From: DASXUX01 sp036504595
Lineage (GTDB): Bacteria > Planctomycetota > SZUA-567 > H5-PLA8
Direction of reading: 5' to 3'
Length of the DNA stretch: 64,000 nt
Assembly (NCBI GenBank): GCA_036504595.1
Contig: DASXUX010000056.1
Coordinates: 1 to 64,000 of the forward strand
Part shown: piece after piece, positions 17,581 to 26,877 of the stretch
Position numbering within the stretch: position 1 is the stretch's first letter
How the letters are laid out: every line of letters begins with the position of its first letter
The notes under the pieces: generated by a model
The model's database searches: none
The model's input: the letters and a program-made list of their open reading frames with translations, nothing else
Told to the model about the DNA's origin: nothing
Made by a program: the position numbers and the translations under genes

Positions 17581-18696
17581 ATGTCCCCCATGCTCCGCGT
17601 TTTGGGATTTCTCCTGCTGGCCGTCGTGGCTGTGGCGGCGGAGCGGACGCCTGTCGCCGCGTATCCGCTCTGGGACGGCAAAGAGACCGTCGCTGAGTAC
17701 GCCAAGCGCGCGGGCCTGGAGCCGACAAAAACCCTCGACCTCGGTGGCGGCGTCACCCTCGACCTCGTCCTGATTCCGGCAGGCAAGTTCGTGATGGGCA
17801 CGCCGGAACCGACGCCGGTGGATGAAGCCGCATTCCAAAAGCAAATCCTGACCGGCCAGATCGTCTTCGGGATCGGCGCGGGGATTCTGCTGCTGCTGAT
17901 CGGCGGCATGATCGTCAAAGCCATCTGGCAACGGCGCAGGCCGCAGTATTCGCTGGCGGCGTTTCTTGTGATGATCCTCTTCGCTAGCGTGGGTCTTCTG
18001 GGCGGGATGCACTGGTGGCACTCCGCGCAGGCGTTGGCGCAAGCACAGGCCGAGTACAAGGCTGCACTGGCTCGGTTCAAGAACTCCGGCGAGAACGAGA
18101 AACCCGCGCACGAAGTCACGTTGACGACGCCTTTCTACATGGGCAAATACGGCGTGACGCAGGCGCAGTACCAGTACGTGATGGGGACGAATCCGAGACG
18201 CGTCAAAGGTGTGAACCTGCCGGTGGAGAGGGTCTCGTGGGACGACGCGCAAGCGTTCACCAAAGAAGTCAGCGAAAAGACGGGATTGATTGTGCGTCTG
18301 CCCACGGACGCGGAGCGCGAGTTCGCCTGCCGAGCCGGAACGAGCACGACGTATTACACCGGCGACAGCGAAGCCGATCTGGACAAAGTCGCGTGGTACA
18401 ACGCCAACAGCAAGAACACGACGCATCCGGTTGGCCAGAAGCTTCCTAACGCTTGGGGTCTCTACGACATGCACGGCAACGTCTTCGAGTGGTGCGCGGA
18501 CTGGTACGAGCCGTACAAGCCCGGGGCGGTGGTGGACCCGCAGGGGCCGTCCGAAGGCCGAGGCCGGGTTTTGCGTGGTGGGTGCTGGGGCTACTCTCCC
18601 GACCTCTGTCGATCTGCGCACCGCCTCGGGCATGATCCCGATAACCTGCGCATCTTCATCGGGTTTCGGGTGGTGGTGGCGTCCGGGACTCCGTAG
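17581..18696 (+). CDS. FGE/SUMF1-family protein with a two-helix membrane insertion
   Basis: 371 residues with a signal peptide or anchor (about 4-20). The formylglycine-generating-enzyme domain begins with FVMGTPEP (about 70-78). It is then interrupted by about 95 residues that hold two membrane helices (about 93-115 and 124-146), and resumes at EKPAHEVTLTTPFYMGKYGVT (about 173). It continues through LPTDAEREFACRAG, MHGNVFEWCADWY and the terminal RGGCW...CRSAHR. The second active-site-region cysteine is kept (Cys343), but the first (expected four residues after RGG) is Tyr, so sulfatase activation is doubtful. Many such paralogues act as binding or scaffold domains. There is no clear ribosome-binding site; the start could also be ATG 17590. 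Confidence 0.85.
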   Translation: MSPMLRVLGFLLLAVVAVAAERTPVAAYPLWDGKETVAEYAKRAGLEPTKTLDLGGGVTLDLVLIPAGKFVMGTPEPTPVDEAAFQKQILTGQIVFGIGAGILLLLIGGMIVKAIWQRRRPQYSLAAFLVMILFASVGLLGGMHWWHSAQALAQAQAEYKAALARFKNSGENEKPAHEVTLTTPFYMGKYGVTQAQYQYVMGTNPRRVKGVNLPVERVSWDDAQAFTKEVSEKTGLIVRLPTDAEREFACRAGTSTTYYTGDSEADLDKVAWYNANSKNTTHPVGQKLPNAWGLYDMHGNVFEWCADWYEPYKPGAVVDPQGPSEGRGRVLRGGCWGYSPDLCRSAHRLGHDPDNLRIFIGFRVVVASGTP

Positions 18697-18888
18697 CCCG
18701 CATTTCCACCAACAGCAGCCACAGCGGTCACCGTGCGCACAGAGGAAGTACAACCACAGACTGCATGCAGATCCAAGATCAAAAAGAACCTCTGCGCTGC
18801 TAATCCTCCAGATCTTTGTGGGCAGCGAAGATTCCAGACTACGCTCTCAAATCCTCGCGCCGCGCGACGATTTTCCGGGTCCATCAAT

Positions 18889-18981
18889 TTACAATTTGAA
18901 ATTTGCAATGGAAAATTTTCAATTCGTTCGGCGCCGGTTATTGCAAATTGGCCATTGAAAATTTCAAATTGCAAATTTTGG
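18889..18981. repeat. A/T-rich heptamer repeat with inverted arms in a 390-bp gene-free stretch
   Basis: The region between 18697 and 19088 has no gene. Bases 18889-18981 hold CAATTTA, CAATTTG, AAATTTG and CAATGG units, followed by their inverse (ATTGCAAATT, TTTCAAATTGC), allowing a long weak hairpin between convergent genes. Its composition differs sharply from the surroundings. Confidence 0.65.
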
Positions 18982-19088
18982 TTGCGGCCCGAAGGGCCGC
19001 GATGGGTTGAAGTTGTGTTCTGTCCGAACCCACCTGCACGCCCTGTGTTTCTGAAGCTCCCCGGCGTTTTCTGAATTCTGAATTCCGC

Positions 19089-22000
19089 CTACGGCTGAAA
19101 CCCCGACTCAATGTCCTGTTCATCCTCGCCCCAGTGGCGCCACTGTGCGCCATCCGGATTGGCGTCCTGTTGCAGCTTGCGCAGCTTCGCTAAGATCAGC
19201 GGATCCAGTTCAATCTCAAAGTCGTCGAGCACGGTGATCGGGGTGTTGCCAACGCGAACCGTTCGGATCGGACGCGAGGCAAAGCTGAAGCGCTCTTTGG
19301 CCGTCTGCGGCGCGTTCCGATCGGAGACCTCGTATTCGAAGTAGATGCGGTATTCGCCCGGCGGCACGCCGCCGAAGCGGAAATATTCCTGCGGGACCAT
19401 TTCGAAACCTTTGGCGCGCGGCCCGACCTCGGGCGGCGCATGCTTTGGATCGACGTCTTCGGGGAGGAACAGATCGCAAGTGCCGACGACGCGCTCGCCG
19501 GCAATGGTCACGCGCAGCCGGCCTGAATCCCATTCCTCCCAGTGGAACGCGTCGAGATTCTTGATGACGACACGGCCGCGAACTTCCACCCCGGCAGCGG
19601 ACAACTGCACGCGAACGGGGGTGGGGCGGGCCTCCGTGCCCGCCTGTGCCGCCGGCGTCATGGCGGTACGATCTTTGGCGGGCAGGGACGCCCGCCCCAC
19701 CCCCGGCACTACGACTCCCGGATGCACGTACGCGACGGCCGCATGCTGCGTGTAATGAAAGCATTCGGCTTCATACGAAGGCTTGGCGAGCAGATCGTAG
19801 GTTCCCGGGAGCAGCCCGCGCAGGACGATCTGGCCGCGCGAATCTGCGACGCAGTCATGGTCCAATTTGGGTGGCAGGACATGCTCCACGCCGCGCGCGG
19901 GATCCCAAGTGCCTTGCGGGACGAGCGCCACGCGCGCGCCACGGAATTCAGATCCAAGATCAAGCGCGATGCTGCTGGTGCGGGCCAGCGTGAGCGCCGC
20001 TTCGGGTCCATTCGGCTCGACCTGCACGCGCACCCTGGACTGCGCGAGCGTGAGGCCGGGGAACGAGGCGTTCAGGTGCGCTTCTCCAGGCGGAAGGCCG
20101 GTAAACTCGAAGCGGCCATCGGCACCGGCTTGTGCGGCGAAGCTCGGCGTCCAACTATAACCATAGCCGGGCGCGAGCGGCGGATACTCCAGGCAAATGG
20201 TCCCCAGCGTTTTGTCTACGCCAGCGGGGACTTCGATGCGGCCGGCGAGTTTCAGGCCGCGTTTCATGCGGACGTTGACGTCGGCGTCAGCCTCCGAGTT
20301 TACGGCAACGGTGAGCGGTTCAGGCAGATAGAAACCTTGCTTAAGAAACTCCAGCTTGCGCTGCCCCCACGCCAGTCCGCGCAGCGTTGCGCGTCCGAGC
20401 GTGTCGGTCTGCGTGGAGGTCATTTTGCTGCCGCCCCAACTCACGGTCGCGTTGAGGGGTTGCACGGCGACAAGCACGCCTTTCAACGGCTGACCGTCCG
20501 GATCGGAAACCGTGAGCTTTATGTTTCCATGGCCAGCTTGTGCGAGCACAAGGGTAAGGCGATCGAGCTGCAGATCCGGCGAATCCAGATCAAGGCCGCA
20601 TCCGCGATAGCCATTAAGCGCTGCGACCACGCGCTTGGGCAGGCTGGAAAGCTGCCGGGGATTGAACGTGAAGAAGCCTTTGTCATTGGTGAACGCTTGA
20701 GCGGAATGGCCTTGTTCGCCTACGAGGCCGACGCGCGCGTTTTTGGCGGGGTCGCCGTCTGGAAGCAGCACGCGTCCCGAAATTCCTTTTTCCGGGAGCT
20801 TGAAGTCTGGCGCACGCCCCGCGAGTTTGAAGGGCTCGAGTTTCGTTTCTTTTCCAGCAGTGACCACGACATTGTGGATGACGCCTTTCGTGCAAGCCTG
20901 ACGAACGATCAGCACAGTGTATTTTCCGGCGGGCAGACGTTTGAACTGGAATGCGTTCTGCTGAACTCGCGTACCGAAATAGGGAGAGTTTTCGCGCCAC
21001 TGCACCAGCCAGCGTTCGTGGCGGGTGACGTCGGTCATCATCATCTGGGCCTGCGGATCGTCTTCTGGCAAAGCCCAGATGGAGGAGTCCCACAAGTTGA
21101 AACGGGGATTTACGTAGCCGCCGATGGCTCCAGGGGGCGTCAAGGAGCCCGAGAGAGTTCCACAGGGCTGCGGTTTTTGCGCGGCAGCGGCAGCCGGTTG
21201 TCCGGCAACGACGGAAACGTTCTGCAGGATATAGGTCGCGGCCGTATCTTCGTTGTCCTTGCCGGTGCGGATGGCGATCCGGTAACGGCCTGCGATCAGG
21301 TCTTTGAGAACCAACGCGCCGTCGTCGTCCGTGGCGTTCTCTTGCTGCACGACGGAGCGGTCGGATGAAAGCAGCATGTATCTGAACCATGCCAGCGACG
21401 CGGGCGACTGCGGGTCGATGGGGGTAGCGCCGGCGTCCCTGCCGGCAGGGGCAGTCCCGTCGGGCAGGCGCGTAATGGTGACGCTGCAGTCGATTTTCTT
21501 CACCGAATTGCCGTGCTCATCAAGCAGCGGCACTTTTAGCTCGCCGCACACTGCCGCGCGCGTTTGCATCCGGATTGGAGCCGGCAGCAAGGTCTGGCCG
21601 CTGCTTCCGACGCGAATTGGACCGGCACAGGCGGGCGCGAGTTCCTGCTGCTCGGCAAAAACGAAATAGCTGCCGTCGCCGACAGCTTCGAAGACGAACT
21701 TGCCGTCGGCATCGGCGACGATTTGACTTTGCACGTATGTAGCCGTTCGCTGCAGCCACAGGTGTTGCGGATCGACCCCAGTTGCGTCCTGGCCAACGTC
21801 TTGCACCAGCAGCAGCGTTGCGCCTTGCACCGGCTTGCCATCGGCGGCAGCCACAACGGAGCCGGCGAGGCTGGCGCCAAGGCGAGTGACGAGCAGGAGG
21901 CGGTTCTGGCCTGGCTGGACGTTCCAGATGGCGCGGCTCCACGGTTCGGTCCCGGTTTGAGCGGCGCTGCAATAGGCACTGGACCCGGCCTCGATGTTCT

Positions 22001-22442
22001 CGATCAGAATCTGTCCGTCGGCGTCGGTCTTCCGGGCGAGATCGGGCTCGTCACGCCAGTACGCGAAGCGCTGAAAGGATGGCAGTGGAGGCGAAACCAT
22101 CACGTTCATCTCCATGTTGCCGACCGGCTTTCCGTCCGCATTGACGACTCGGATGTGGAGCGATGACTTGGTCAGTTCGGCGAGCAGACGCTGGACGATC
22201 ACGCGGGCTTCCAGCGATTCACAGGCACCGGCCGCGCGCTGCAAGGCGGCGTGCGCTTTCTCGCCAAGTGTTTCGAGTTGCCGGACGGCGCCCGCGCGCT
22301 GGTCGAAATCGCCTTGGTCGAGCAGCCGGATGAGTTCTTCGGGAGAGGAGGATTCCGCCGCGCCGCACCATGGGACACCAGCACACAGCACACTGAGGCA
22401 TGCTGCGAGCCAGGGATTCATCATGTTGCGCACGTGCTTCAT
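19089..22442 (-). CDS. Large secreted protein with carboxypeptidase-regulatory/Ig-like repeats
   Basis: 1117 residues with a signal peptide (about 10-29). A short helical HEAT-like stretch follows (about 33-95). Repeated beta-sandwich modules of the carboxypeptidase-regulatory type come next: GKPVGNMEMNV, GSVVAAADGKPVQGATLLLV, GRVLLPDGDPAKNARVGLVG, DPDGQPLKGVLVAV and GLPPGEAHLNAS. Such proteins usually sit at the cell surface as adhesins or glycan-binding scaffolds. Two palindromic repeats are translated in frame: AGRDAGATP near 325-340 and a longer inverted pair near 913-942 (ASLPAK ... AQAGTEARP). The start is uncertain; ATG codons at 22442 and 22424-22421 both precede the signal peptide and neither has a good ribosome-binding site. 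Confidence 0.72.
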   Translation of the reverse strand: MKHVRNMMNPWLAACLSVLCAGVPWCGAAESSSPEELIRLLDQGDFDQRAGAVRQLETLGEKAHAALQRAAGACESLEARVIVQRLLAELTKSSLHIRVVNADGKPVGNMEMNVMVSPPLPSFQRFAYWRDEPDLARKTDADGQILIENIEAGSSAYCSAAQTGTEPWSRAIWNVQPGQNRLLLVTRLGASLAGSVVAAADGKPVQGATLLLVQDVGQDATGVDPQHLWLQRTATYVQSQIVADADGKFVFEAVGDGSYFVFAEQQELAPACAGPIRVGSSGQTLLPAPIRMQTRAAVCGELKVPLLDEHGNSVKKIDCSVTITRLPDGTAPAGRDAGATPIDPQSPASLAWFRYMLLSSDRSVVQQENATDDDGALVLKDLIAGRYRIAIRTGKDNEDTAATYILQNVSVVAGQPAAAAAQKPQPCGTLSGSLTPPGAIGGYVNPRFNLWDSSIWALPEDDPQAQMMMTDVTRHERWLVQWRENSPYFGTRVQQNAFQFKRLPAGKYTVLIVRQACTKGVIHNVVVTAGKETKLEPFKLAGRAPDFKLPEKGISGRVLLPDGDPAKNARVGLVGEQGHSAQAFTNDKGFFTFNPRQLSSLPKRVVAALNGYRGCGLDLDSPDLQLDRLTLVLAQAGHGNIKLTVSDPDGQPLKGVLVAVQPLNATVSWGGSKMTSTQTDTLGRATLRGLAWGQRKLEFLKQGFYLPEPLTVAVNSEADADVNVRMKRGLKLAGRIEVPAGVDKTLGTICLEYPPLAPGYGYSWTPSFAAQAGADGRFEFTGLPPGEAHLNASFPGLTLAQSRVRVQVEPNGPEAALTLARTSSIALDLGSEFRGARVALVPQGTWDPARGVEHVLPPKLDHDCVADSRGQIVLRGLLPGTYDLLAKPSYEAECFHYTQHAAVAYVHPGVVVPGVGRASLPAKDRTAMTPAAQAGTEARPTPVRVQLSAAGVEVRGRVVIKNLDAFHWEEWDSGRLRVTIAGERVVGTCDLFLPEDVDPKHAPPEVGPRAKGFEMVPQEYFRFGGVPPGEYRIYFEYEVSDRNAPQTAKERFSFASRPIRTVRVGNTPITVLDDFEIELDPLILAKLRKLQQDANPDGAQWRHWGEDEQDIESGFQP

Positions 22443-22490
22443 CGACTGTGAAGTTTCAGGTTTAGGGCGGAAAGATTACAGTCAAAAACG

Positions 22491-22521
22491 GGTAGCGCCG
22501 GCCTCCGTGCCGGCCGGGGTG
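22491..22521. repeat. GTAGCGCCGGCCTCCGTGCC palindromic repeat (family P1)
   Basis: A stem formed by GCCGGC arms around CTCCGT lies between the Ig-like protein start and the end of the regulator gene. The same unit occurs inside several coding sequences (25797, 39194, 39515, 50154 and 51157). Confidence 0.8.
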
Positions 22522-22570
22522 GCATACATTAGAACCGAACTGAGCGCCGTGAGTTCGGTTGTTGCCCGAC

Positions 22571-23347
22571 TCAGGACTGCGCCATTTTTATATTTGCGCG
22601 GTACTGCTTGCGATAGGCGGAGGGAGTCAGGCCGGTGAACGTTCGGAAGGCGCGCGTGAAAGCGCTCTGATCGTAAAAACCGCAGTCGAGGGCAACGTCC
22701 TGGGCCGAATGGTCCGTCGCCATGAGGTCGTGGCAGGCGGCCTGAATGCGCTGGCGCACCAGATGGTGCATCGGTCCTTCGCCGAGTAACTGCTGGAACA
22801 GCCGCAGGAACTGACGCTCGGACAAGTGCACCAGCGCTGAGAGTTGCCGCATCCGCATGGGTTCGCGGAACCGCAGGTGCATGTGGCGCAACGCCGGTTC
22901 GATGCGGTGAAAAGACTCGAGCGCTCCGCCGATCTCGTGGGTCTCCATCATCGCGCCGGCAATGCCGCACACCTGGCCGTGCGAATTCCGCAGCGGGATT
23001 TTCGTGACCAGATACCAGCGCACAGGGCCGCTGCTATCGGGCACCATCTGGACGTAGCGCAACATCCGGAGGCCACTGCGCATCACATGGCAATCTTCTT
23101 CCCGGTAGACGGCTGTGATCGCCGGCGGGAAGAAATCAGAGTCGGTCTTCCCGAGCATCTGCCATTCGTGCTTGCAGCCCAGGATCTGGAGCACCTGAGC
23201 ATTGCAGTGAACGAAGCGTCCCTCGCTGTCTTTGGCGAAAAACGCGACCTGCGGCAGTCCTTCAAAGAGGTCGGCGAGCTGCAAGCCGCCTGCGAGCTGC
23301 CGGGAGAAGTCACGCTTGAAGTGTTGTGCGGCGGTGCGCGCGCTCAT
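22571..23347 (-). CDS. PAS-domain AraC-family transcriptional regulator
   Basis: 258 residues. An N-terminal PAS domain (about 25-140) has FFAKDSEGRFVHCNAQ, KTDSDFFPPAI and a closing beta segment with PLRNSHGQVCGIAG. An AraC/XylS double helix-turn-helix (about 160-255) follows, with DHSAQDVALDCGFYDQSAFTRAFRTFTGLTPSAYRKQYR, the classic second-HTH consensus. It likely senses a small molecule through PAS and activates carbohydrate genes. The start was set at ATG 23347; the antisense-extended open frame running to 24907 overlaps a real Gfo/Idh gene and is not coding. The neighbour 154 bp away is transcribed divergently and is the obvious target. Confidence 0.92.
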   Translation of the reverse strand: MSARTAAQHFKRDFSRQLAGGLQLADLFEGLPQVAFFAKDSEGRFVHCNAQVLQILGCKHEWQMLGKTDSDFFPPAITAVYREEDCHVMRSGLRMLRYVQMVPDSSGPVRWYLVTKIPLRNSHGQVCGIAGAMMETHEIGGALESFHRIEPALRHMHLRFREPMRMRQLSALVHLSERQFLRLFQQLLGEGPMHHLVRQRIQAACHDLMATDHSAQDVALDCGFYDQSAFTRAFRTFTGLTPSAYRKQYRANIKMAQS

Positions 23348-23500
23348 GGCTGAAAAATACAAAAGTTCGTCGCTTCTGGCCAGCAAGAAATGTCGCCTCG
23401 TTTCTTTTTTACGTTGTATGATCATGTACGGGTCTCTTTTTTCAATATTTCCGCTGACGGGCCAGGCTTCGCCAACTGCGAACAGCCCGTAGGAGCAACG
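23348..23500. promoter_or_regulatory. Divergent promoter region between the PAS-AraC regulator and the Gfo/Idh gene
   Basis: The 153-bp spacer between two divergent starts is richer in T and A than its flanks (for example TCGTTTCTTTTTTACG and TCTTTTTTCAATATTTCC). It is the natural place for the regulator's binding site and both promoters. No single consensus operator is certain. AGGAGC precedes the ATG at 23501. Confidence 0.5.
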
Positions 23501-24817
23501 ATGAACCAGAACAGCTCGTCCACGACGCGACGCCGGTTCCTGAAGACTGCCGCCAGCGCACTGGCGCTCCCGTACTTCATTCCTTCTTCCGCGCTGGGAA
23601 AAGATGGCGCGGTGGCGCCCAGTGAGCGGATCGTTATGGGCGGGATTGGATTGGGCGGCCGGGGGAGCAGCGACCTTGGCTGGATGATGGCCGAGGCCGA
23701 TGTGCAATTTGTGGCCGTCTGCGACATCCGCAAAGCACAGCGCGAGAATCTCAAGAAGACGATCGATGCCAAGTACGGCACGAAGGATTGCGCCACCTAC
23801 GGCGACATCCGGCAGTTTCTGGCCGAGCGCACGGACGTCGATGCCGTGCTGATTGCGACCGGCGACCGCTGGCATGCGACGGCTGCGACCATGGCGATGA
23901 AAGCGGGCAAGGATGTGTACTGCGAGAAACCGTCCTGCCTGACGATCGCGGAAGGCCAGCAGGTCGTCGAGACGGCGAAACGGTACGGCCGGGTTTATCA
24001 GACGGGTGCGCAGAGGCTCAGCGAGCCCAACCACATCTTCGCGATTGAAATGGCACGAACCGGACGGCTTGGAAAGCTTCAAACCCTCTATGCCGACTGC
24101 CGCTACCGGGGGGGTTCGCGGCGCGACTGGCTGCCGGCAATGGCGGAACCGCCCGCGGAAGAGGTGAATTGGGACGCGTGGCTGGGGCCGTGCCAGTGGC
24201 GGCCGTACAATAAAGGCTACCTGCAGAGCGGGTGGTACAACTTCTACGATTTTGCCACCGACATGGCGATGTGGGGCGCGCACACGGTTGCGCAGGCGTT
24301 GGCCCCGATTGACCTGTCCACAATTTCGCACATTGAACTCGAATACGGCGGACCCAACACCGCGATGATGACGCGGTTGTCGAATGGCCTGCCGATGGTC
24401 CTGTTCCGTGAACCCGGCGGCGATTGCTGGAAGCCCTGCAAATACTGGCATAGTTCGTGTGGCGAGCGATTCGACGGCACGGAGGGCTGGGCCGGGGCGG
24501 CTGATGGGTATTCGAAGCCGGACGTTTCGTCGCCGAAGCTCTACGCTGAGTTCAAGAAAGTCCTGGCGGAGTACGTCGCGCGCACGCAGCGCCCGATGAG
24601 TCACGTGCGGGATTTCTTCGACTGCGTCAAGTCGCGCCGCAAGACCGTTGCCACGCCGGAAGTCATGTACACGTCCATGGCCATTTGCCTGGCCGCCGAC
24701 ATTTGCGACATTCTGAAACGCAATCTGAAACTGGATCTGGTCAAGGGCGAATTCGTGAACGACCCCGAAGCCAACAAATTCAGGTCCAGGCCCGTGCGCG
24801 CGCCGTGGAAGGCGTGA
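23501..24817 (+). CDS. Tat-exported Gfo/Idh/MocA family oxidoreductase
   Basis: 438 residues. It has a Tat signal (TTRRRFLKTAASALALP), a Rossmann glycine motif (MGGIGLGGRGSSD), the EKP catalytic motif (YCEKPSCL), and a C-terminal domain typical of the family (NWDAWLGPCQWRPYN, VRDFFDCVKSRRKT). It probably oxidises a sugar or sugar acid outside the cytoplasm, like the two other family members in this window (15596 and 60189), from which it differs in the C-terminal half. Start ATG 23501 follows AGGAGCAACG. It sits divergent from the PAS-AraC gene and may be controlled by it. Confidence 0.92.
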   Translation: MNQNSSSTTRRRFLKTAASALALPYFIPSSALGKDGAVAPSERIVMGGIGLGGRGSSDLGWMMAEADVQFVAVCDIRKAQRENLKKTIDAKYGTKDCATYGDIRQFLAERTDVDAVLIATGDRWHATAATMAMKAGKDVYCEKPSCLTIAEGQQVVETAKRYGRVYQTGAQRLSEPNHIFAIEMARTGRLGKLQTLYADCRYRGGSRRDWLPAMAEPPAEEVNWDAWLGPCQWRPYNKGYLQSGWYNFYDFATDMAMWGAHTVAQALAPIDLSTISHIELEYGGPNTAMMTRLSNGLPMVLFREPGGDCWKPCKYWHSSCGERFDGTEGWAGAADGYSKPDVSSPKLYAEFKKVLAEYVARTQRPMSHVRDFFDCVKSRRKTVATPEVMYTSMAICLAADICDILKRNLKLDLVKGEFVNDPEANKFRSRPVRAPWKA

Positions 24818-24825
24818 GGTGGTAC

Positions 24826-24846
24826 TTGGTGAGTGGTACGGACAAC
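24826..24846. repeat. Short GGTACTT/GGTGAGT heptamer repeat
   Basis: GGTACTT, GGTGAGT and GGTACGG in tandem, nine bases after the Gfo/Idh stop. It is the same type as 36100-36148 and the inverse of 15566-15597. Confidence 0.6.
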
Positions 24847-24900
24847 TGACGTCGGACGGCTTCGAGCGCTTGTGCGGTAATGGGAAGAGGAATGCAAGCC

Positions 24901-26859
24901 ATGACAATCATGCGGACGATCGTGCTGGCTCTCATGTTGTGCGCCGGGGTTGGCGTGCTGGCGCAGGAGGCGGCCGGGGAGCGGCAGACGAAGGCGATTG
25001 CGGTGCTGAAGTCCGATGTGGACATCCAGCAGAAGATCGACGCGTGCCGCGAACTGGCGGTGGTTGGTTCGGTAGAAGCTGTGCCGGCATTGGCTGCGCT
25101 CTTGGGGGATGAAAAGCTCTCCGGTGTGGCGCGGTTTGCGTTAGTCCAGGTCGGCGGCGATGCAGCCGATGACGCTCTGCGGGCGGCGCTCGGCAACCTG
25201 AAGGGGAACCCACTTGTTGGCGTGATTGACAGCCTGGGTCTGCGCCGGGACTCCAAAGCTGTGGGCGCTCTGACCGGGCTGCTGAAGGACGCCGATGCAG
25301 CAGTGGCGCAAGCGGCAGCGCGCGCGTTGGGCGCGGTCGGCACCGAAGACGCTGCCAAAGGGCTCAGCGCGGTTTTGTCCGGGGCTGAAGGCGCTAACCA
25401 GATGGCGGTGTGCGAAGGACTGTTTCGCTGCGCGGAAGCAGCGTCCGGCAAGGGGCAGGCCGACAAGGCGATCGCGATCTACGATTCCGTTCGCGCTTTG
25501 CCAAAGATGCCGCACCAGGTTCGGACCGCTGCATGGCGCGGCGCAATTCTGACGCGGAAGAACGATGGTTTGCCATTGTTGATCGAGGCGGCACGCAGTC
25601 CCGAGTGGGGCCTGGTTCTGGCTTCAGCGCGGATTGCTCTCGATGCAGAGGCCGGAGTGGTGAAATTGCTGGCGGATGAAATCGGCAAGATGGCGCCCGA
25701 TCGCCAGGTCTTGTTTGCCGGCGTTCTGGGCCAGCGTCACGATGCTGCTGCGCTACCCGCTCTGCTGAGCCTGGCGAAGGCCGGCGACAAGACGGTGGGG
25801 CCGGCCTCCGTGCCGGCCAGAGTGGCGGCGATCAAAGCGGCCGGTGAGATTGGCGACGGCGATGTCGCTGCCACGCTGATCGAACTGCTCAAGGATTCCG
25901 AAGCGAACGTGGCACAGGCGGCCGCGGCGTGCCTTGCCGGCGTGCGCGGCGCTGGCGTAGAGGATTCCGTTATCAAGGCCCTGGCGACGGCAGATCCGGT
26001 GCTTCGGCCGAAGCTGCTGGGCGTCGTCGCGCAGCGTCGAATGACGGCGGCCATGCCGGTGTTGACTCAGATGATGGACGGCCAGGATGAGGCGCTGCGG
26101 CTGCCGGCGATCGCGACGTACGGGGAATTGGCCGGGATCGTGGATCTTCCGGGGCTGCTGTCGCGATTGGAGCGGAATACAAACGCAAACGAAATCGGTG
26201 CGATCGAGAAGGCGCTCGCGGCCATCTGCGGGAGCGCCGAGGATCCAAATGCATGCGTGGCGAAACTGGTGGAATCCATGGGCAAGGCGTCGCCGGAAGC
26301 CAAGCCGGCGCTGCTGAGAACACTTCGCCTGGCCGGCGGCGCCAACGCGCTCAAGGCGATCCGCGCGGCGGTGGATGACGGCAACAAGGAGGTTCGCACG
26401 GCGGCAGTTCGTGTGATCAGTGAATGGAAATCTCCTGATGTGGCGCCTGTTCTGCTGGAGTTGGCCAAGAGCGCGCAGGAACCGGTGGACCGGATTCTGG
26501 CTCTGCGCGGCTATTTGGGAATGGCCACTCAACGCGAGACGGCTCCGGACGCGAAACTGGCGATCTGCCGGGAAGCCGCGCCACTGGTTCAGCGTGCAGA
26601 AGAGAAGCGGTTGCTTTTGGGGGCCATCAGCGGCCTTGGCAATCCCCAAGCGCTGGGTCTCATCGTTCCTTTTCTGGATGATGCCGGCGTAAAACAGGAA
26701 ACGACGTTGGCTATTCTAGCGGTCGCCGAAAAACGCGCGAAAAAGCAAGCTGTTGCCGAAACCAAGGCTGCATTGGAAAAGGTGATGCAATCCGCGCCCG
26801 CAGACGAAGCGAAAAAGCGCGCCGAGAAACTGCTGACGCTGCTCGCTGCCGAACAATAA
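24901..26859 (+). CDS. Secreted HEAT-repeat protein
   Basis: 652 residues with a signal peptide (about 1-22, MRTIVLALMLCAGVGVLA). Almost the whole mature chain is built of HEAT/PBS-lyase-like helical pairs: VPALAALLGDEKLSGVARFALVQVG, VGALTGLLKDADAAVAQAAARALG, AATLIELLKDSEANVAQAAAACLAG and others. This forms a protein-binding solenoid with no catalytic motif. An in-frame copy of the P1 palindromic repeat (25797-25825) gives VGPASVPAR at about residue 299-309, in the linker between two HEAT units. The sulfatase gene starts 18 bp later, so the two are probably co-transcribed. ATG 24901 was chosen over the upstream in-frame ATG for its signal peptide and GGAAGAGG site. Confidence 0.85.
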   Translation: MTIMRTIVLALMLCAGVGVLAQEAAGERQTKAIAVLKSDVDIQQKIDACRELAVVGSVEAVPALAALLGDEKLSGVARFALVQVGGDAADDALRAALGNLKGNPLVGVIDSLGLRRDSKAVGALTGLLKDADAAVAQAAARALGAVGTEDAAKGLSAVLSGAEGANQMAVCEGLFRCAEAASGKGQADKAIAIYDSVRALPKMPHQVRTAAWRGAILTRKNDGLPLLIEAARSPEWGLVLASARIALDAEAGVVKLLADEIGKMAPDRQVLFAGVLGQRHDAAALPALLSLAKAGDKTVGPASVPARVAAIKAAGEIGDGDVAATLIELLKDSEANVAQAAAACLAGVRGAGVEDSVIKALATADPVLRPKLLGVVAQRRMTAAMPVLTQMMDGQDEALRLPAIATYGELAGIVDLPGLLSRLERNTNANEIGAIEKALAAICGSAEDPNACVAKLVESMGKASPEAKPALLRTLRLAGGANALKAIRAAVDDGNKEVRTAAVRVISEWKSPDVAPVLLELAKSAQEPVDRILALRGYLGMATQRETAPDAKLAICREAAPLVQRAEEKRLLLGAISGLGNPQALGLIVPFLDDAGVKQETTLAILAVAEKRAKKQAVAETKAALEKVMQSAPADEAKKRAEKLLTLLAAEQ

Positions 26860-26877
26860 CGTGAATAGGGGCGGAGT

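Noticed and set aside
19542..21368. A 608-residue plus-strand open frame
   Set aside because: It is antisense to the secreted Ig-like protein. Composition is Arg-rich, with no domain or signal peptide.
22571..24907. A 778-residue minus-strand open frame
   Set aside because: Only the part up to 23347 is a real gene (PAS-AraC). The rest is antisense to a clear Gfo/Idh gene and has the Arg/His-rich composition of GC-rich shadow frames.
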